DNA from: Aspidapion aeneum
Taxonomy: Eukaryota > Arthropoda > Insecta > Coleoptera > Brentidae
Reading direction: 5' to 3'
Assembly (NCBI GenBank): GCA_963576565.1
Contig: OY755046.1
Coordinates: 61,297,471-61,361,470, forward strand
Length of the DNA: 64,000 bases
Position 1 is the first letter of the stretch. Each line of letters opens with the position of its first letter. The notes beneath the pieces are model-generated. The model saw only the letters and a list, made by a program, of their open reading frames with translations. It did not search any database and was not told where the DNA came from. The translations under genes were made by a program, and so were the position numbers. Of the stretch, positions 9,660 through 22,200 are shown piece by piece.

Positions 9660-11586
9660 ACATAACGTGAAAAGCTATGCCGAAAAAATTGATACTGAAA
9701 ATACTACCTTTAAATGAATCACTCTTTACAATTATAGATGTCACAGCCCCCATAAATTAATTAAATTTGAGTGGGCTGTGTAGATGTATGTTTTTTTGTA
9801 ATTTAAATTAATTTTGTTATAATGTAGAAAATACTAATTCAAGGAAAGGGGCAGCTAACTTTATAGGAAACATAATTTCTTACTCCTTTGTTCCAGTTGA
9901 TTTTTGCATATGTTACAAGAAATTGTTTCTGTATTTTAACTAGGACAATTTTATTTGGTGTAATGAAGTGGCATATACAAGGGGGAGGGGCTTGGGGGCC
10001 CAAGCTCTAAGAACCTAAAAATACAATATGTTAAAGAGTAAATCTTTCGCATTATTTTTAATGTATATGAAATAAAAGGGTAAAATAAAATTTTCAAGCC
10101 CCCCCTCAATGCGATTTTTTGTATACGCCACTGGTGTAATGTAATATTTAAATAATTAACTGTTGTATTTTTATTTAAAAAAATAATAAAATATGAACTA
10201 CCAGCACGAAAGTTTTTGTTCTAGCCTTCTCAGAAACCCCTAAAGAGTAAGGGCCCTGGATACATTTGACTGTTGTGTTTCCTATTAAAATATATGGAGG
10301 GCCTCTACTGGTGGTAAAAAATTTGTATCTGTATTTCTTAATACCACTAAAAGTTATGGTTTGAGATGCAGTTTTTTAGACATTTAGCCCATTTTTCCCT
10401 CATAAATATTTTTGCAGTGTGGCATTGGTAGAATTTATAATATAAAATAAATTCTTTCATCTAGAATTTTTTTCTCCATAACGCTATATTAGACAAAAAA
10501 AATCAAAAGATCAAAAAGTTTCTACACTAAACAGTATTTTTTTGTATTTTAAGATTTATCAGCGCACCGCGAAAAATTTCTAGGGTAGTAAAAATTTTAA
10601 CACCCTGTAGATCGGAACAAAGCGCTTGTCGACCAGTGTTTATAATATAAGCTGAGCTTTTTTAGTCGACAAATTATTACAATAAGAATAAACTTTCTAC
10701 ATTATATTTTAGATGAGAACACCCTGTAAGTATTTACGACTTTTAAGATGTGAATAATCCCAAATAATTATTGTAGCTATCTTTAAAATGTGAGCAACCC
10801 CACCTAGTTCTTTTGGCCTTTTAGCCAAAAAAAATAGAACTAGGGATATACTAGGGAATTTTTTGACGTTTATGGCAGTTGGCAATGGTTCTGCAAAGTG
10901 CGTCTGATTTTTGTGTTCATTTTTTTCGCGAAGAAAATAAACAATTTCCCAAGGGAAATTTACGCGGAAAATTTCGGAATATGTAATTTTAAAGGTGGTT
11001 GTTTGCGAATTGTTTAAAATTTGGTTTAAATTTTTAAAATTAAGTGTTGATAAACGTGTTTGAAAGTGGTAAACAAGCGCCAGGAAAAGGAAAATATTTG
11101 GGACGCCATTTTCGCCATTATAACTGTCATTTGTTTTGGGTCCTTCAAATCCAAGGTTGCCTTGAAAAAATCATTTTTGCCCAAATAAAAAAATAATAAT
11201 TTGTTAAATATTAATAATAATTAAGACTCATTAATTTGTCTCCTTCCATTAACTCCTAAATTATGTATTTACCTTATAAATAAATACACAAATCCTAACA
11301 GTGTGTGTACATACCATGGCGAAATTTTGTAGGTCACATGCACCAATATGGGCAAACAAGAAGTCTCTGTTTGCAGACACACTTTCTAGGCAATATAGCA
11401 GCCTGGTTTAGCTTTTCATTGACAAAAATATGGGTAAGCTGGACCCTTCTGTCTAACTAAATTTTATTCTAGTTACACAATACAAATTTGCATTTTACAT
11501 ACCATATAAACCTTTAACCTTGATGGAACCCCATAGAAGACTTGTTAGAATCTATAGTCATTATCATAGAGGACCTAGAGGGGCCA
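9660..11586. other. Intergenic, candidate Psc promoter region
   Basis: No gene is recognisable. There are scattered CACCCTGTA ends (10611, 10720), typical of dispersed repeats. From about 10850 to 11130 the base composition is less repetitive, with two GCCATTWT motifs at about 11103-11122. This is the only plausible place I see for the non-coding first exon and promoter of Psc, but nothing proves it. Confidence 0.3.
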
Positions 11587-12979
11587 GTGCACTATCCGGA
11601 CACATGATTTTTTGGAAAAAATAAAATTTACCTTAAAGTAGACCTTCTAAATAACGTTTTTCCAAAAAAAATTTTGTGGATTATCCAGTATTTTTTGAGA
11701 AAATAAATAAATAAAACCTTAAAAAACACCTACAAAACAGCATTCTAACCTCACTTTTCATTCAATTTTGACTTTTCAACCCCATCAAAACAAATCTGTG
11801 GTTTATATTTTGCAATGTTGCCACGTTTCCGCAAAAATAATCAAAATAAGCAAACAAATATTATTAATTCTGTTTTGATCACACCTAAAAAGATAAAATT
11901 AACCAAACCTAGTACAATGAAGCTTGTTGGCAATAAAGTGTTATTCTATTCTAAGTAACCCCAACCCAGGTCTACCTAAACCAACCCAAACCAAACTGAA
12001 CCAAACCTAGTACAACCTAACTAACCCCAACCCAGCTCTACCTAAACCAACCCAAACCCAACCGAACAGAACCGGCATGAACCGAACGGAACCCGAACGA
12101 AAACAACCGGAACCGAACGGAACTAACGCGAACCGAACGGAACTAAACCGAACCGAGCAGAACCAACCGGTACCGAACTGAATTGAACCAATCCCAACCA
12201 AACCGAACCCGAACGGAACCGAGCCCAACCGAACAGAACTGAACCCACATCCGAATCGAACTGAACCCACATCCGAATCGAACAGAACCAACCTGAACCG
12301 AAACCGAACGGAACCAACCTGAACCAAAACCGAACGGAACCAACCCGAACTGGACCAAACGGAACCGGACCGATCCCAACCGAACCCGAATGGAACCGAA
12401 CTGAACCAAACCAAACCGAACCAACCTGAACCGAACCGAACAGAACCAACCCGAACCGATCCCAACCGACCGCGAACCGAACTGAACCAAACCAAAACAT
12501 AACAAACAAACCCATCCCAACTGAACCCAAACCAAACCTAAATCAAGGCTTCCCAGCTCTACCAAAACCAACCCAAACCCAACCTTTCTACAAATATGAT
12601 GAAACTTATCCGGATCCAAGCCTTCCCTTTTAATTTATTGGTTAAAAAATATGAATGCCGGAAAGAAGGGACAATTAAATCAAAATATTTTATTTCATTC
12701 CTGTGATGTGGCAACCTCGCATTTCCAGTCAGTCAGGGAATATAAGAATAAAACCCCAGCAAATGGCCCAAAGTCCATAGTATCTATGCCCAAAATCCCT
12801 GTGTATGTGATTTTGCACACAAAATCACATAGATAGAAATTGAAAAGTGTGTTTTTTATTAAAAAAACTATTTTTTTTTAGATTTTCCGTACCTAAATCA
12901 GTTTCAAGATCCCTAAATTACTATTTTCAAAAAGAATCGTCATCAAAAAATGTCTCGTTTTAGTGTCCGGATAGTGCAC
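11587..12979. mobile_element. Terminal-inverted-repeat element packed with GGTTC repeats
   Basis: The 17-bp ends GTGCACTATCCGGACAC (11587-11603) and its complement (12963-12979) are perfect. The interior contains about 570 bp of degenerate GGTTC/AACCG pentamers (11985-12560) and otherwise AT-rich sequence, with no transposase. No clear target-site duplication was seen. It lies about 140 bp before the first coding exon of Psc. Confidence 0.7.
11985..12560. repeat. Degenerate pentamer satellite (GGTTC)n
   Basis: A long block of AACCGAACC/GGTTCGGTT-type units with frequent single-base variation. All minus-strand frames stay open through it and would give Gly/Ser/Val/Phe-rich peptides, an artefact of the repeat and not evidence of a gene. 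Confidence 0.9.
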
Positions 12980-13111
12980 CGAAACCGGACCTAGAATCTA
13001 CAGTAAATCCTATAGAGGGCCTGGTCCTATAATAAAAGACCTAGAATATACTGCAAATAGGATTTACAAGATTTTACTAGTGATCGATTTTATCTTTTTT
13101 GTGCATTTTAG

Positions 13112-13260
13112 GATTCACAAAATGGCAACCAATGATCCTTTTAATATGATTCCTAGTGGGCCACGAGTGCCTATAAAAAATTTAACTGAGGTCATCACTT
13201 GTACCCTGTGCAAAGGGTACTTTATTGATGCTACAACTATTGTTGAATGCTTGCATACAT
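13112..13260 (+). CDS. Psc: Psc first coding exon (residues 1-46)
   Basis: The acceptor is GCATTTTAG ending at 13111, followed by 10 nt of 5' UTR and ATG at 13122. The upstream in-frame ATG at 13080 lies in the intron and is not used. It encodes the first RING cysteines (CTLC), then ECLH. The donor is GTAAGT at 13261, phase 1. Confidence 0.9.
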
Positions 13261-16200
13261 GTAAGTATTATATCTCTATTATTTATCAATTAGATTTAGA
13301 TAAAAGGCTAAAAAATTACATGGCTAAGGCATATTATACATAAATTGTATGATTGATGAAATAACAAAAAAATGGGCTGAAAATAATTTAGGTATAGGGA
13401 TAAATTGAAATTATTAAGAGAAGGAATATTGGAGAGAGACTAAAAAAGAAGGAAATTTAAGTCTTAATTTTATAACTAACTTTTAGTATTTACTGAGGAT
13501 TTTTGATTTTAGTTTGTCGTTCCTGCATAGTAAAATATCTAGAGAAAAACAAGTATTGCCCAATTTGTGATGTGCAAGTACATAAAACCAGGCCTATGCT
13601 CAACTTAAGAGCTGATACAACCATTCAGAGTATTGTCTACAAACTGGTTCCAAGATTGTACCATGGTAAGAGTAGTTTTTATATTGTTTGACAGATAAGA
13701 CAGTGATAAGGCTAAAATCTAAGATGTTTAAATTTTTTTTAAAGGCAAAAAAGGAGGGTTTGGTTTGGAATGTTTTATTTTTGTTTCTTTTTTGTATTAT
13801 AATTTTTTTTATAATTTTTTATTTTTAATAAAAACTGTGTCAATTTTGAAACTCTGAAACTAAACATGATAAGATGCTTAGTTTTTTTGAAAACTGAATA
13901 AAAACATGATTAATTTTTTTCATGATCAAAAAAAAACCCAAATTTATGAATGCCAATTAAGTGCTAATTGTGGACTTGGCCCACTTGGGTGATAATCGTT
14001 TAAATGATAATTTAGTTTTCTACAATAAAGTTTATTACATACTTTTTGTAAATTGCTTACCTTTTGAGAAAATGACATAAAACTGAATAATTTTGGTTTA
14101 TTTTGCATATACTATGGAAATACATAGGGAAACATGTGTACTGCTAACTTCTGGGTTCATATCTCAGCAAGGGTACTACCCAGAGAACTCAATGATCTCT
14201 CATTTTATAGGCTATTAGTTGGTTTTTATTTTACATTATCACAGATTTTCTCAAAAATAAACAGTTTCAAAGGTAAGGGCCACTAAAAAAAATTGGGCAC
14301 AATTCAAAATGGAGGCAAAATGTTTAGCGTCATAACTCAAAAACCATTTGTCTGACAAAAAAATGTTCAAAAGCATTTTTGTAGGAAATTTTAAAACTTT
14401 TTTTTCTAAAACATACAGTAACCAAGTAATTTGAAGAAAAAAACCGTTTTTGTGCACACTAAATCCAAGATGGCAGGGAGAGCCGCCTCCCCCTAAGTTC
14501 AAAAACTCAAATTTATTTGTAGGACTCTGATGTCAACAACATATGTCAAAATCACAAATACACCACCTTGCAAGCTAAAATTCTAAAACAAATTTTTTGC
14601 ACTTTATTTTCAATCTATTAAATACTTCTATATTAGCTCATACTACTACTATACTATACTGCTGTCCTTAAGCTAGAATGCTGTTAACTACCTATAAAAT
14701 TTTCCTAGTTTTGATCAAAAAACACGGAAAGTAACAAACAAACGATGCTCCTTGATAACTGTAAGTTATTTGCTTCTTGAAAACCACAAAAGCTTAAGAA
14801 GATTTGTTTATAAAAATTGATGTAGAACATGTTGTGATTGTGATTAAGACGGCACCAAAAAATCAAAATTGTAAAAATGTAGGTTAACGGCATTATAGCT
14901 TATGCACAGTAGTATAGTAGTGTGAGCTATGGTAATCGTAGTTTTTTCCAGAAAAAAAAAGTTGGTTCGGTTCGGTTCATATCTTATGTGTTTCAGATGA
15001 TTTTGAAACTTTTTTGTTGTGCCGTCTGTCTGTCTGTATGTCTGTCTGCAACAACCAACATGCATAACTCAAAAATCGCTTGCTCGATTTGAATGAAATT
15101 TGGTACCTAGGCTGGGTCTTGGGTCGAGATGGTCCCATTTAAAAATGAACAAAATCCACCAAACGCAAGCCCAATAAAAGGGTGGGGGTAGATTAAAAAA
15201 ATTAGAGTTATGTTATTAAGAAAATATGGCATGTGTGATATCAAATGAAAGGTAATTGAGTCTGGAGTTAAACAAAATACATTTTAGGTCATTTAAAAAA
15301 AGGGTGGGGGTAGATTTCAAAAATGAGAGTTTAAGTGAAAATATGGCGTGTGTGATATCAAACGATAGGTAATTGAGTCTGGAGTTAGACAAAATACATT
15401 TTAGTTTTTTTAAAAAGGGTGGGGGTAGATTTCGAAAATTGGAGCTTAAGTCAAAACATGGCTTGTGTGGTATCAAACTAAAGGTAATTAAGTCTGGAGT
15501 TGAATAAAACATATTTCACATTTTAGTTATATTAGCTTACATGTACACTATAACTATAGTACCTAGTGTGAGCTTAGGTGCCCATAAATTGGCAGAGTAT
15601 TTTTTATTTCCTGTGGCAAACTGTTAAATAATACTAGCCCTTTATTGTAAATTGTATCAGTTCTATTATTATTAATTCTAGCAAGTATAAACTGTATTTA
15701 AATACAAATTGTGAAAGGCTTTCGCGGCCATCGTCCAATGGTGGGTGTGCTTTCGGGCTGTTCGGCCGTCGTCGTTGGAAATTCGTTCTCGACGTTTCGC
15801 CATCTCGAATGGATGGCATCTTCAGGAGATGTTGACTGTTTGTCGGCTTCTCGAAGACTGGTCAGCACACCCACCATTGTATTTAAATAGTGCCACTTTT
15901 TCAGATGAACTCAAAAGAAGAAAAGAATATTATGCCACACACACATTTGCAAAGGCTATATATTTTGAACAAAAGGTAGAAGAACTGTACGAAAATCTTT
16001 TGACACCTGAAGAAACATTATGTGTTACCTTAAGATACAGTGGATCAAACAGTAGCTTAAGGTTAGTTTAATTTATTTGTTAGGTTATTGTGTATTCATA
16101 ATTAATTTTTAAAGAGATTTTTTAAAGTGTAGACCTTTAGGAAAAAGCAAAAAAGAAAAGAATTAATAACTGTTAATAATATAATTAAACCACTGTATAT

Positions 16201-19200
16201 AGGAAACCTACACACACGACAGTACCTAAATTTTATGTCTAATTCAAATTCAAATATTTTATAAACTCAACAATTTCTAAAATTAACAACAAACCAAATG
16301 TACCAAATTCTCAAAGTAATAATTGGTTGGGTGTTATTAACATTCCATGTGTTCAAGGGATTTCAGAAAGCATAAGACGAATAGCCAAGCACTATAATAT
16401 AAAAACAGTATTTTCATTGGGAAATATGATAAGGAGTTTTGTAACTAAAACAAATCCAGAAAATCCCTCAAATAATAAGCAATGTATTTACCAAATCCTG
16501 TGTGAGTGTGGTAAATCATATGTGGGTGAAATAAAACACCCTCTTCAGGTTAGAGTAAATGAACATTTAAAAAGTACCCAATTAGGGGATATTGAAAAAT
16601 CTGGTTTAGTGGATCACACATAGGATTCAGTGGTCAGAGGCTAAAGTTTTGTATAAGGAGTCTCGTTGGCGAAAACGAAATTTATTGAAGCTGTGTCTAT
16701 AAACAGAATAAAGAAGTTTTCAATCAACCAAGCACAGACATACCAAACATATGGAAACCACTCATTAAGATAAACAGGCCTCTTAGGATTAAAAAGGGGG
16801 CGGGCCGTCACACCTGACTGCACACCAAGTAGTATAAGTAGTAGCCTAGAAACTAGATTGTTTAGTTTACACTTGAAAACGGTTAAAGATACTAACTGAA
16901 AAGTCCTGTTTAAAAGACAATGGAAGACCGAAACTTTATTTCTACTCAATCATTGTCTACAAGTTTCAAACAAAGAGTTAATTAATAGTTATCGACACTG
17001 TAATGAGCTGATTAGATTTGCTAATGACAGTTTTTTGACAGTTAAAAAATGCTAAAATGCTAAAACTGTTTTCAAGGCCGATATAGTATGAAGTTCACTT
17101 GAACCTAGGAAAGTATCATATCCGTCATAGATCCATTTAATTTAAATCAAATTTGAAAATTGTGCCTGGCAAATAGGTTCAGTTTTATAGTCTAAATTAT
17201 ACGCATTTGTAATGACGTCACCAAGTGAGAAAAAAACGTATGGCGTAGATATTTTTGCCAATCAATATTTGTTATTATTTTTTTGATTGACAGTGATGGA
17301 TACTTCACATAACCAATTACCTACCCATTTAAAAACTGAATTAATTATAGACACATCTTTTTTAAAAAAGTTTATTGTCACCGCTGTTTATAATATACTA
17401 AACTAAATGCGTATAATTTGGACTATATTATCTCTCTCTCTCCCCCCTAGAAACACCTGAAATCCCTAAAAAACATAGAATTTGTAGCACCGTGTACATA
17501 ATTTTTATTTTTTAGGTATTTTCAATGTCCTTCAGCAGTAAATATTGCCCACATCAAAAGGTTGATAAGAGCAAAATATGACCTTGTTGGCCATCATAGG
17601 GTAGACATTTTGTATAATCTGGATGTTCTAAGTCCAGATTTAAGTTTGATGGATGTTGCCTATATTTATTCTTGGAAAAGGGTATGTATAGAAATATTTA
17701 TACCGCGTGAACAAGTTCACATCTAGGGGTGTAAATTTCCAGAAGAGGATAAAAAACAGATAGAGTATAGCATTTATTAAAAAGAGACCGCGATACGCCC
17801 GAGTCCCGCAGAGAGTTTTGCAAAGGTAACCTTGATAAATTGCTACAGGCGCACGCGGTCGCACTCGTCAAACGGCGGATAATCTGAAAAATTTTTTTAG
17901 GGCGAGAATTATTACTTGATCACCCTACAAGAAGTGGACTATTAAAAACGTGAACATTTTATTTTTAAAATTTTATTAAATGTGAGTTATTTAGTTCCTA
18001 AAACACCCAGATTGGATAATAAAATAAATTGTCTCAATACACGATAACTCAAGAACACATCAAACGATTTTAACCCAATATGATACACAAGTTTTATGTC
18101 GGCATTAGATTTTGGCTAAAATAAAGCCAATTTTACCTTAAGCAATCAACTTTTCTTGAATGTTCCTTTTTGTATTCAAAACATTTTTGCCTGTGGCATA
18201 TGTCGCCCGTGAGCACTTAAAGTAATATTACTTAAATATTTTCTGAAAATTTTCGTTTTTAGTTTAAACGGCATTACTACTCATAATTATGATATTTGTC
18301 TTAAAAAAGTACTAAATGAGCTCCGCGGAACTACTTTTGAGCCTCAATACCACCTCTGCCGCCCCCCTAAGGTCTCGACCAGCCTCCCGCGTCCTATAAC
18401 CACGCTGGGTTCACTGTGGTCTACCATTACCTTTGTTAGGGTTAGACTAAAATTAAAGAATCGTTAGCTTACCAATAGATTAGTAAACTGTGGTGTAAAA
18501 AAATTGACTTTAGTGAATGTGAAACGAAAATAAATAACCAGAATAATAAACACTTTAAAATTCTGTTTGTAAAAGTGAGTTATTTACATTTAGGCACTTA
18601 CATAAAACTGAAAAGTTTACCTTTCACTAATCAAGTAACAGATTATACTGATATTTTCGCTAAACTGGCAACATTGGTCTCTTCTCCCATGCAATCATTA
18701 TGGCCCATACAAAAATCCTACCCCCTAGATAGAAAGCTGGCCACGCGTTATGTGACATGAAGAGACATTTATTTTATTTTTTGAAAAGTTTAGTTTTACT
18801 GGTTAAAATTATTAAAATATTACAAAATCCAAAACTTTATAATAATAATAATAATAATAATAATAAATTCCTTTATTGCCAACAAAATCTTTACCGACAA
18901 AGCAACGTCAGACTGAAAGTTAAGAAAAATTCACAACACGTTTTTCAAAATTTCATTTAAAACTTTTATCCTCACTCCCCTTCCCCTCAATTTTTTTTCC
19001 TAGTTGCAGCCCTGCATGATGATTGATGATTCATATGTGAATGGCTCTTTCACTTCCACCACTAGTGGGTCTATTGTGGCTCACTTTTGAGTGGTTTCTC
19101 ATCACTTTATGCCCGATTCGCCAAAAAGGCCGGCTATCAGTTTCGGTGAGACACTGTTCAGATCTTCTGAGTCAATCTGAGATTTACCGAAAGTGTTCTG

Positions 19201-22200
19201 ACGTAAACGTGCAATAGCCGGACATTCTCACAGTACATGTCTGACTGGCTCTGTAATGAAATAGCTCGTATCAAAATAGCGCGCTCATTTGAGCGCGTGA
19301 TCAAAATAGCGCGTATCATAACGGCGCGTAATCAAAATAGCGCGTATCGAAATGGCGCGTGTTCAAAATAGCGCGTATCAAAATAGCGCGTGTTTAAAAT
19401 AGCGTGTGTTCAAAATAGCGCGTCTAAAAATACCGCGTTTTGAAAGATCGCCATTACAAACGTCGCTGTTACAAAATAGTTCGAGTAATGGGTCTCTTTC
19501 TAACATATTTTAAAAAAAAAAAACTTTCCTGACTTTTTTCTTGGGATCCTAAAGGGTGTAACAAAACCGAACCGAACCGATTCATGTTTGGGTTCGGTTC
19601 GGTTCCGTCCGGTTCGGTTTGGTTTGGTTACACACCCTCTAGGATCCCGGAAAAGAAGCCAGGGAAATTTTTTTTGAAAAAAATATGTTAGAAAGAGACC
19701 CCTTACTCGAACTATATGAGTTCTTAACACAACTCAATCCATCGGTTTATTTAATGGTTAAGTAAGTATAACTTATCTGACCTTGCTCAAACTGTTTAGG
19801 TGAATATACTTAAGCATACCTGATACGCGCTATTTTGTACATGCGCTATTTTGATACGCGCTATTTTGATACGCGCTATTTTGAACACGCGCTATTTTGA
19901 ACACGCGCTATTCTGAACACGCGCTGTTTTGAAAAGCGCTGTTTTGATACGCGCTATTTTGATACGCGCCATTTTAATACGCGCTATTTCGTTACAGAGC
20001 CGTTTCGTCATTCTCCATACAGAGTCTACATTCGGTCTCTTCTGTTAGTCCCATTCTGTGCCTGGGTACTCAAGTCCAATGATGTTCCCGGCTCTGTTCT
20101 GGTATATTTATCCAGTATTGTTGATTTAGCAGCACTGTATGATATCGCCAGGGCTGGTTCGGGGCCGAAATATTGGGCAGATGCCGCTTCCCTCGCTGCT
20201 TGGTCCATATTAATGACACATTGTTAGCGCCACCAAGCGTATTTAACGAATCCTTTCAGCTCCTGACGGTTCTCGATGAGACCGTATATACATTTAGGCA
20301 TAGTTAGCGTTACAGCCCTGCATACATTTAGGCATAGTTAGTTTGATATTCTTTTCTACTATTTGTTTGTTTTTTTTGTAACAGAACACTCCCTAGAATT
20401 ATCTTACAAAATCTACGAATGTCGAAAAAACCCAAACTTTTTATCATCCCTCCCCTTCCCCCTCAATTTTTTTTCCTAGTTACAGCCCTGCATACATTTA
20501 GGCATAGTTTGATATTCTTTTCTAGTATTTATTTGTTTTTTTTGTAACAGAACACTCCCCTAGACTTATCTTACAAAATCTACGAATGTCGTTAGAAAAA
20601 ACCCAAACTTTTTATCATCCCTCCCTAGAGATCTGAGCCCTGAAGGGGAGAAAAATTAGAGATATCGCAAAAAAATAACCCCAAAAAATTAAATTCGCCC
20701 CGCCTGGGAAAACAGAGTCTATTAAACAAAAAAACAATGGAAAAAATCGGCAACACGCTAGAAGCTTACCTTCTGTAATTCTGCAGCATTCACTGGCGGC
20801 GCCGCCCTTTTCTTGCGTCTGAAATTTCGGTCTTCAACCCGAAAACACATGTGTCTTCCTTTAGTTTTTTGGCGGAAGTGATTTCTTCATTCTCCTGTCA
20901 CACACAGGGTGGCGCTTCAAGCTCCCAGCGTGACAAAAAACGCGAATGATTTCAATAAAAATGATCAGGTGATCAAAAAGAAAATAGCTTTCAACAAAGC
21001 GAGAAATTATCACCTGATCGGAATTTTTCCCAAAACAGGACTTTCCTTTTTTGAAGGTTTTGCAGAAAGCCCAAAATATCAAAACAAACTTTAAGGTTAG
21101 GTTTTCCCAAAAATTCAAAATAAAACAATAAAGAAAAAATAACTGGCAGTATTAAACATTCCGCCCACCATAAAAATTCCCAATTTTTATAGAAAAACCC
21201 AAAAACAAAAATCAAAAAAAAAAAAAGGTTATTCAATTGCCCAAAGGGTCTAAACAATAAATTAGCATTTTTGCAACAATAATTTTATCGCAATAACTAT
21301 GGACGTCATACTTAAGTTAATTCAAATAAGCACGATTCACGCTACACAAGGTTTTGAAGGTTGGTTACTGGCTGGGTAACGGACATACCTTCACCAAACT
21401 ACGGTCAAGTAATCCTTTCGCGGTTTTTACTTGCACGACACGGGGGATTCTATCTGGACTCGAGTAAATTTTTTCAATTCTACCGAGTGACCACTTCAAT
21501 GGGGGTAGGTTATTTGCCCCAACACAATTAGTGCCCTGGTCACTGTAGTGGGCAGCACATCTGCCACGTCTACCAACAAATCGGCGGAGGGCAGCCAAAA
21601 ATGCATCAGTGGACAAATCAGAAACAGCCTCCAGGTGAATAGCCTTTGTTGGGAAACAGACAAAAATACACCCATAAGCCTTTTGACTTTTTACACCACG
21701 ACGCTTGGTTAACGTGATGGAGAATGGACCCATAAAATCTACACTAACATGGGAAAAGGGCTTCACCTGGGACACTCTAAATTTAGGAAGGTCACCCATG
21801 AATGGGTGCAATGGTTTGGGATTTACCCTGGCACAACAAAAACACTTGGAAATAACACTGTGAATGGCACTTTTCACCGACAAAATCCAAAACTGTGGAT
21901 TTAGGAGGTACTCCAATAAGCGAGGACCTGGATGTCCATGCTCATTATGGAATTTTTCAATAATCAAAGTGGTAAGCCTATGACTACGAGGCAACAACAT
22001 GGGGTGTTTCACCTCATATGCTAAATCAGTGTGACATAATCTACCGCCCACCCTGAGAACACCATGGGAATCAAGAAAAGGAGCTAACTTTCGAAGAGGC
22101 TTAGCACAACTCTCACCCTTACGTATCCTTTTCAAATCTTCAAAAAAAACTTCTTGTTGTACAACTCGCACAACAACTAAAGTAGCATAATAAAGATCTG

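Noticed and set aside
12007..12619. Three long overlapping minus-strand open frames rich in Gly, Ser, Val, Phe and Trp
   Set aside because: They lie in degenerate GGTTC pentamer repeats, which leave all three minus-strand frames open; there is no gene signal.
18575..18760. Candidate missing RAWUL exon after an ACATTTAG acceptor
   Set aside because: In the required phase it meets TAA after three codons; the true exon 6 is at 27009.
19256..19990. Short regularly spaced repeats suggesting a CRISPR array
   Set aside because: The 15-bp units are directly adjacent without unique spacers, occur in mirror-image blocks, and sit in an animal intron; this is a foldback transposon.
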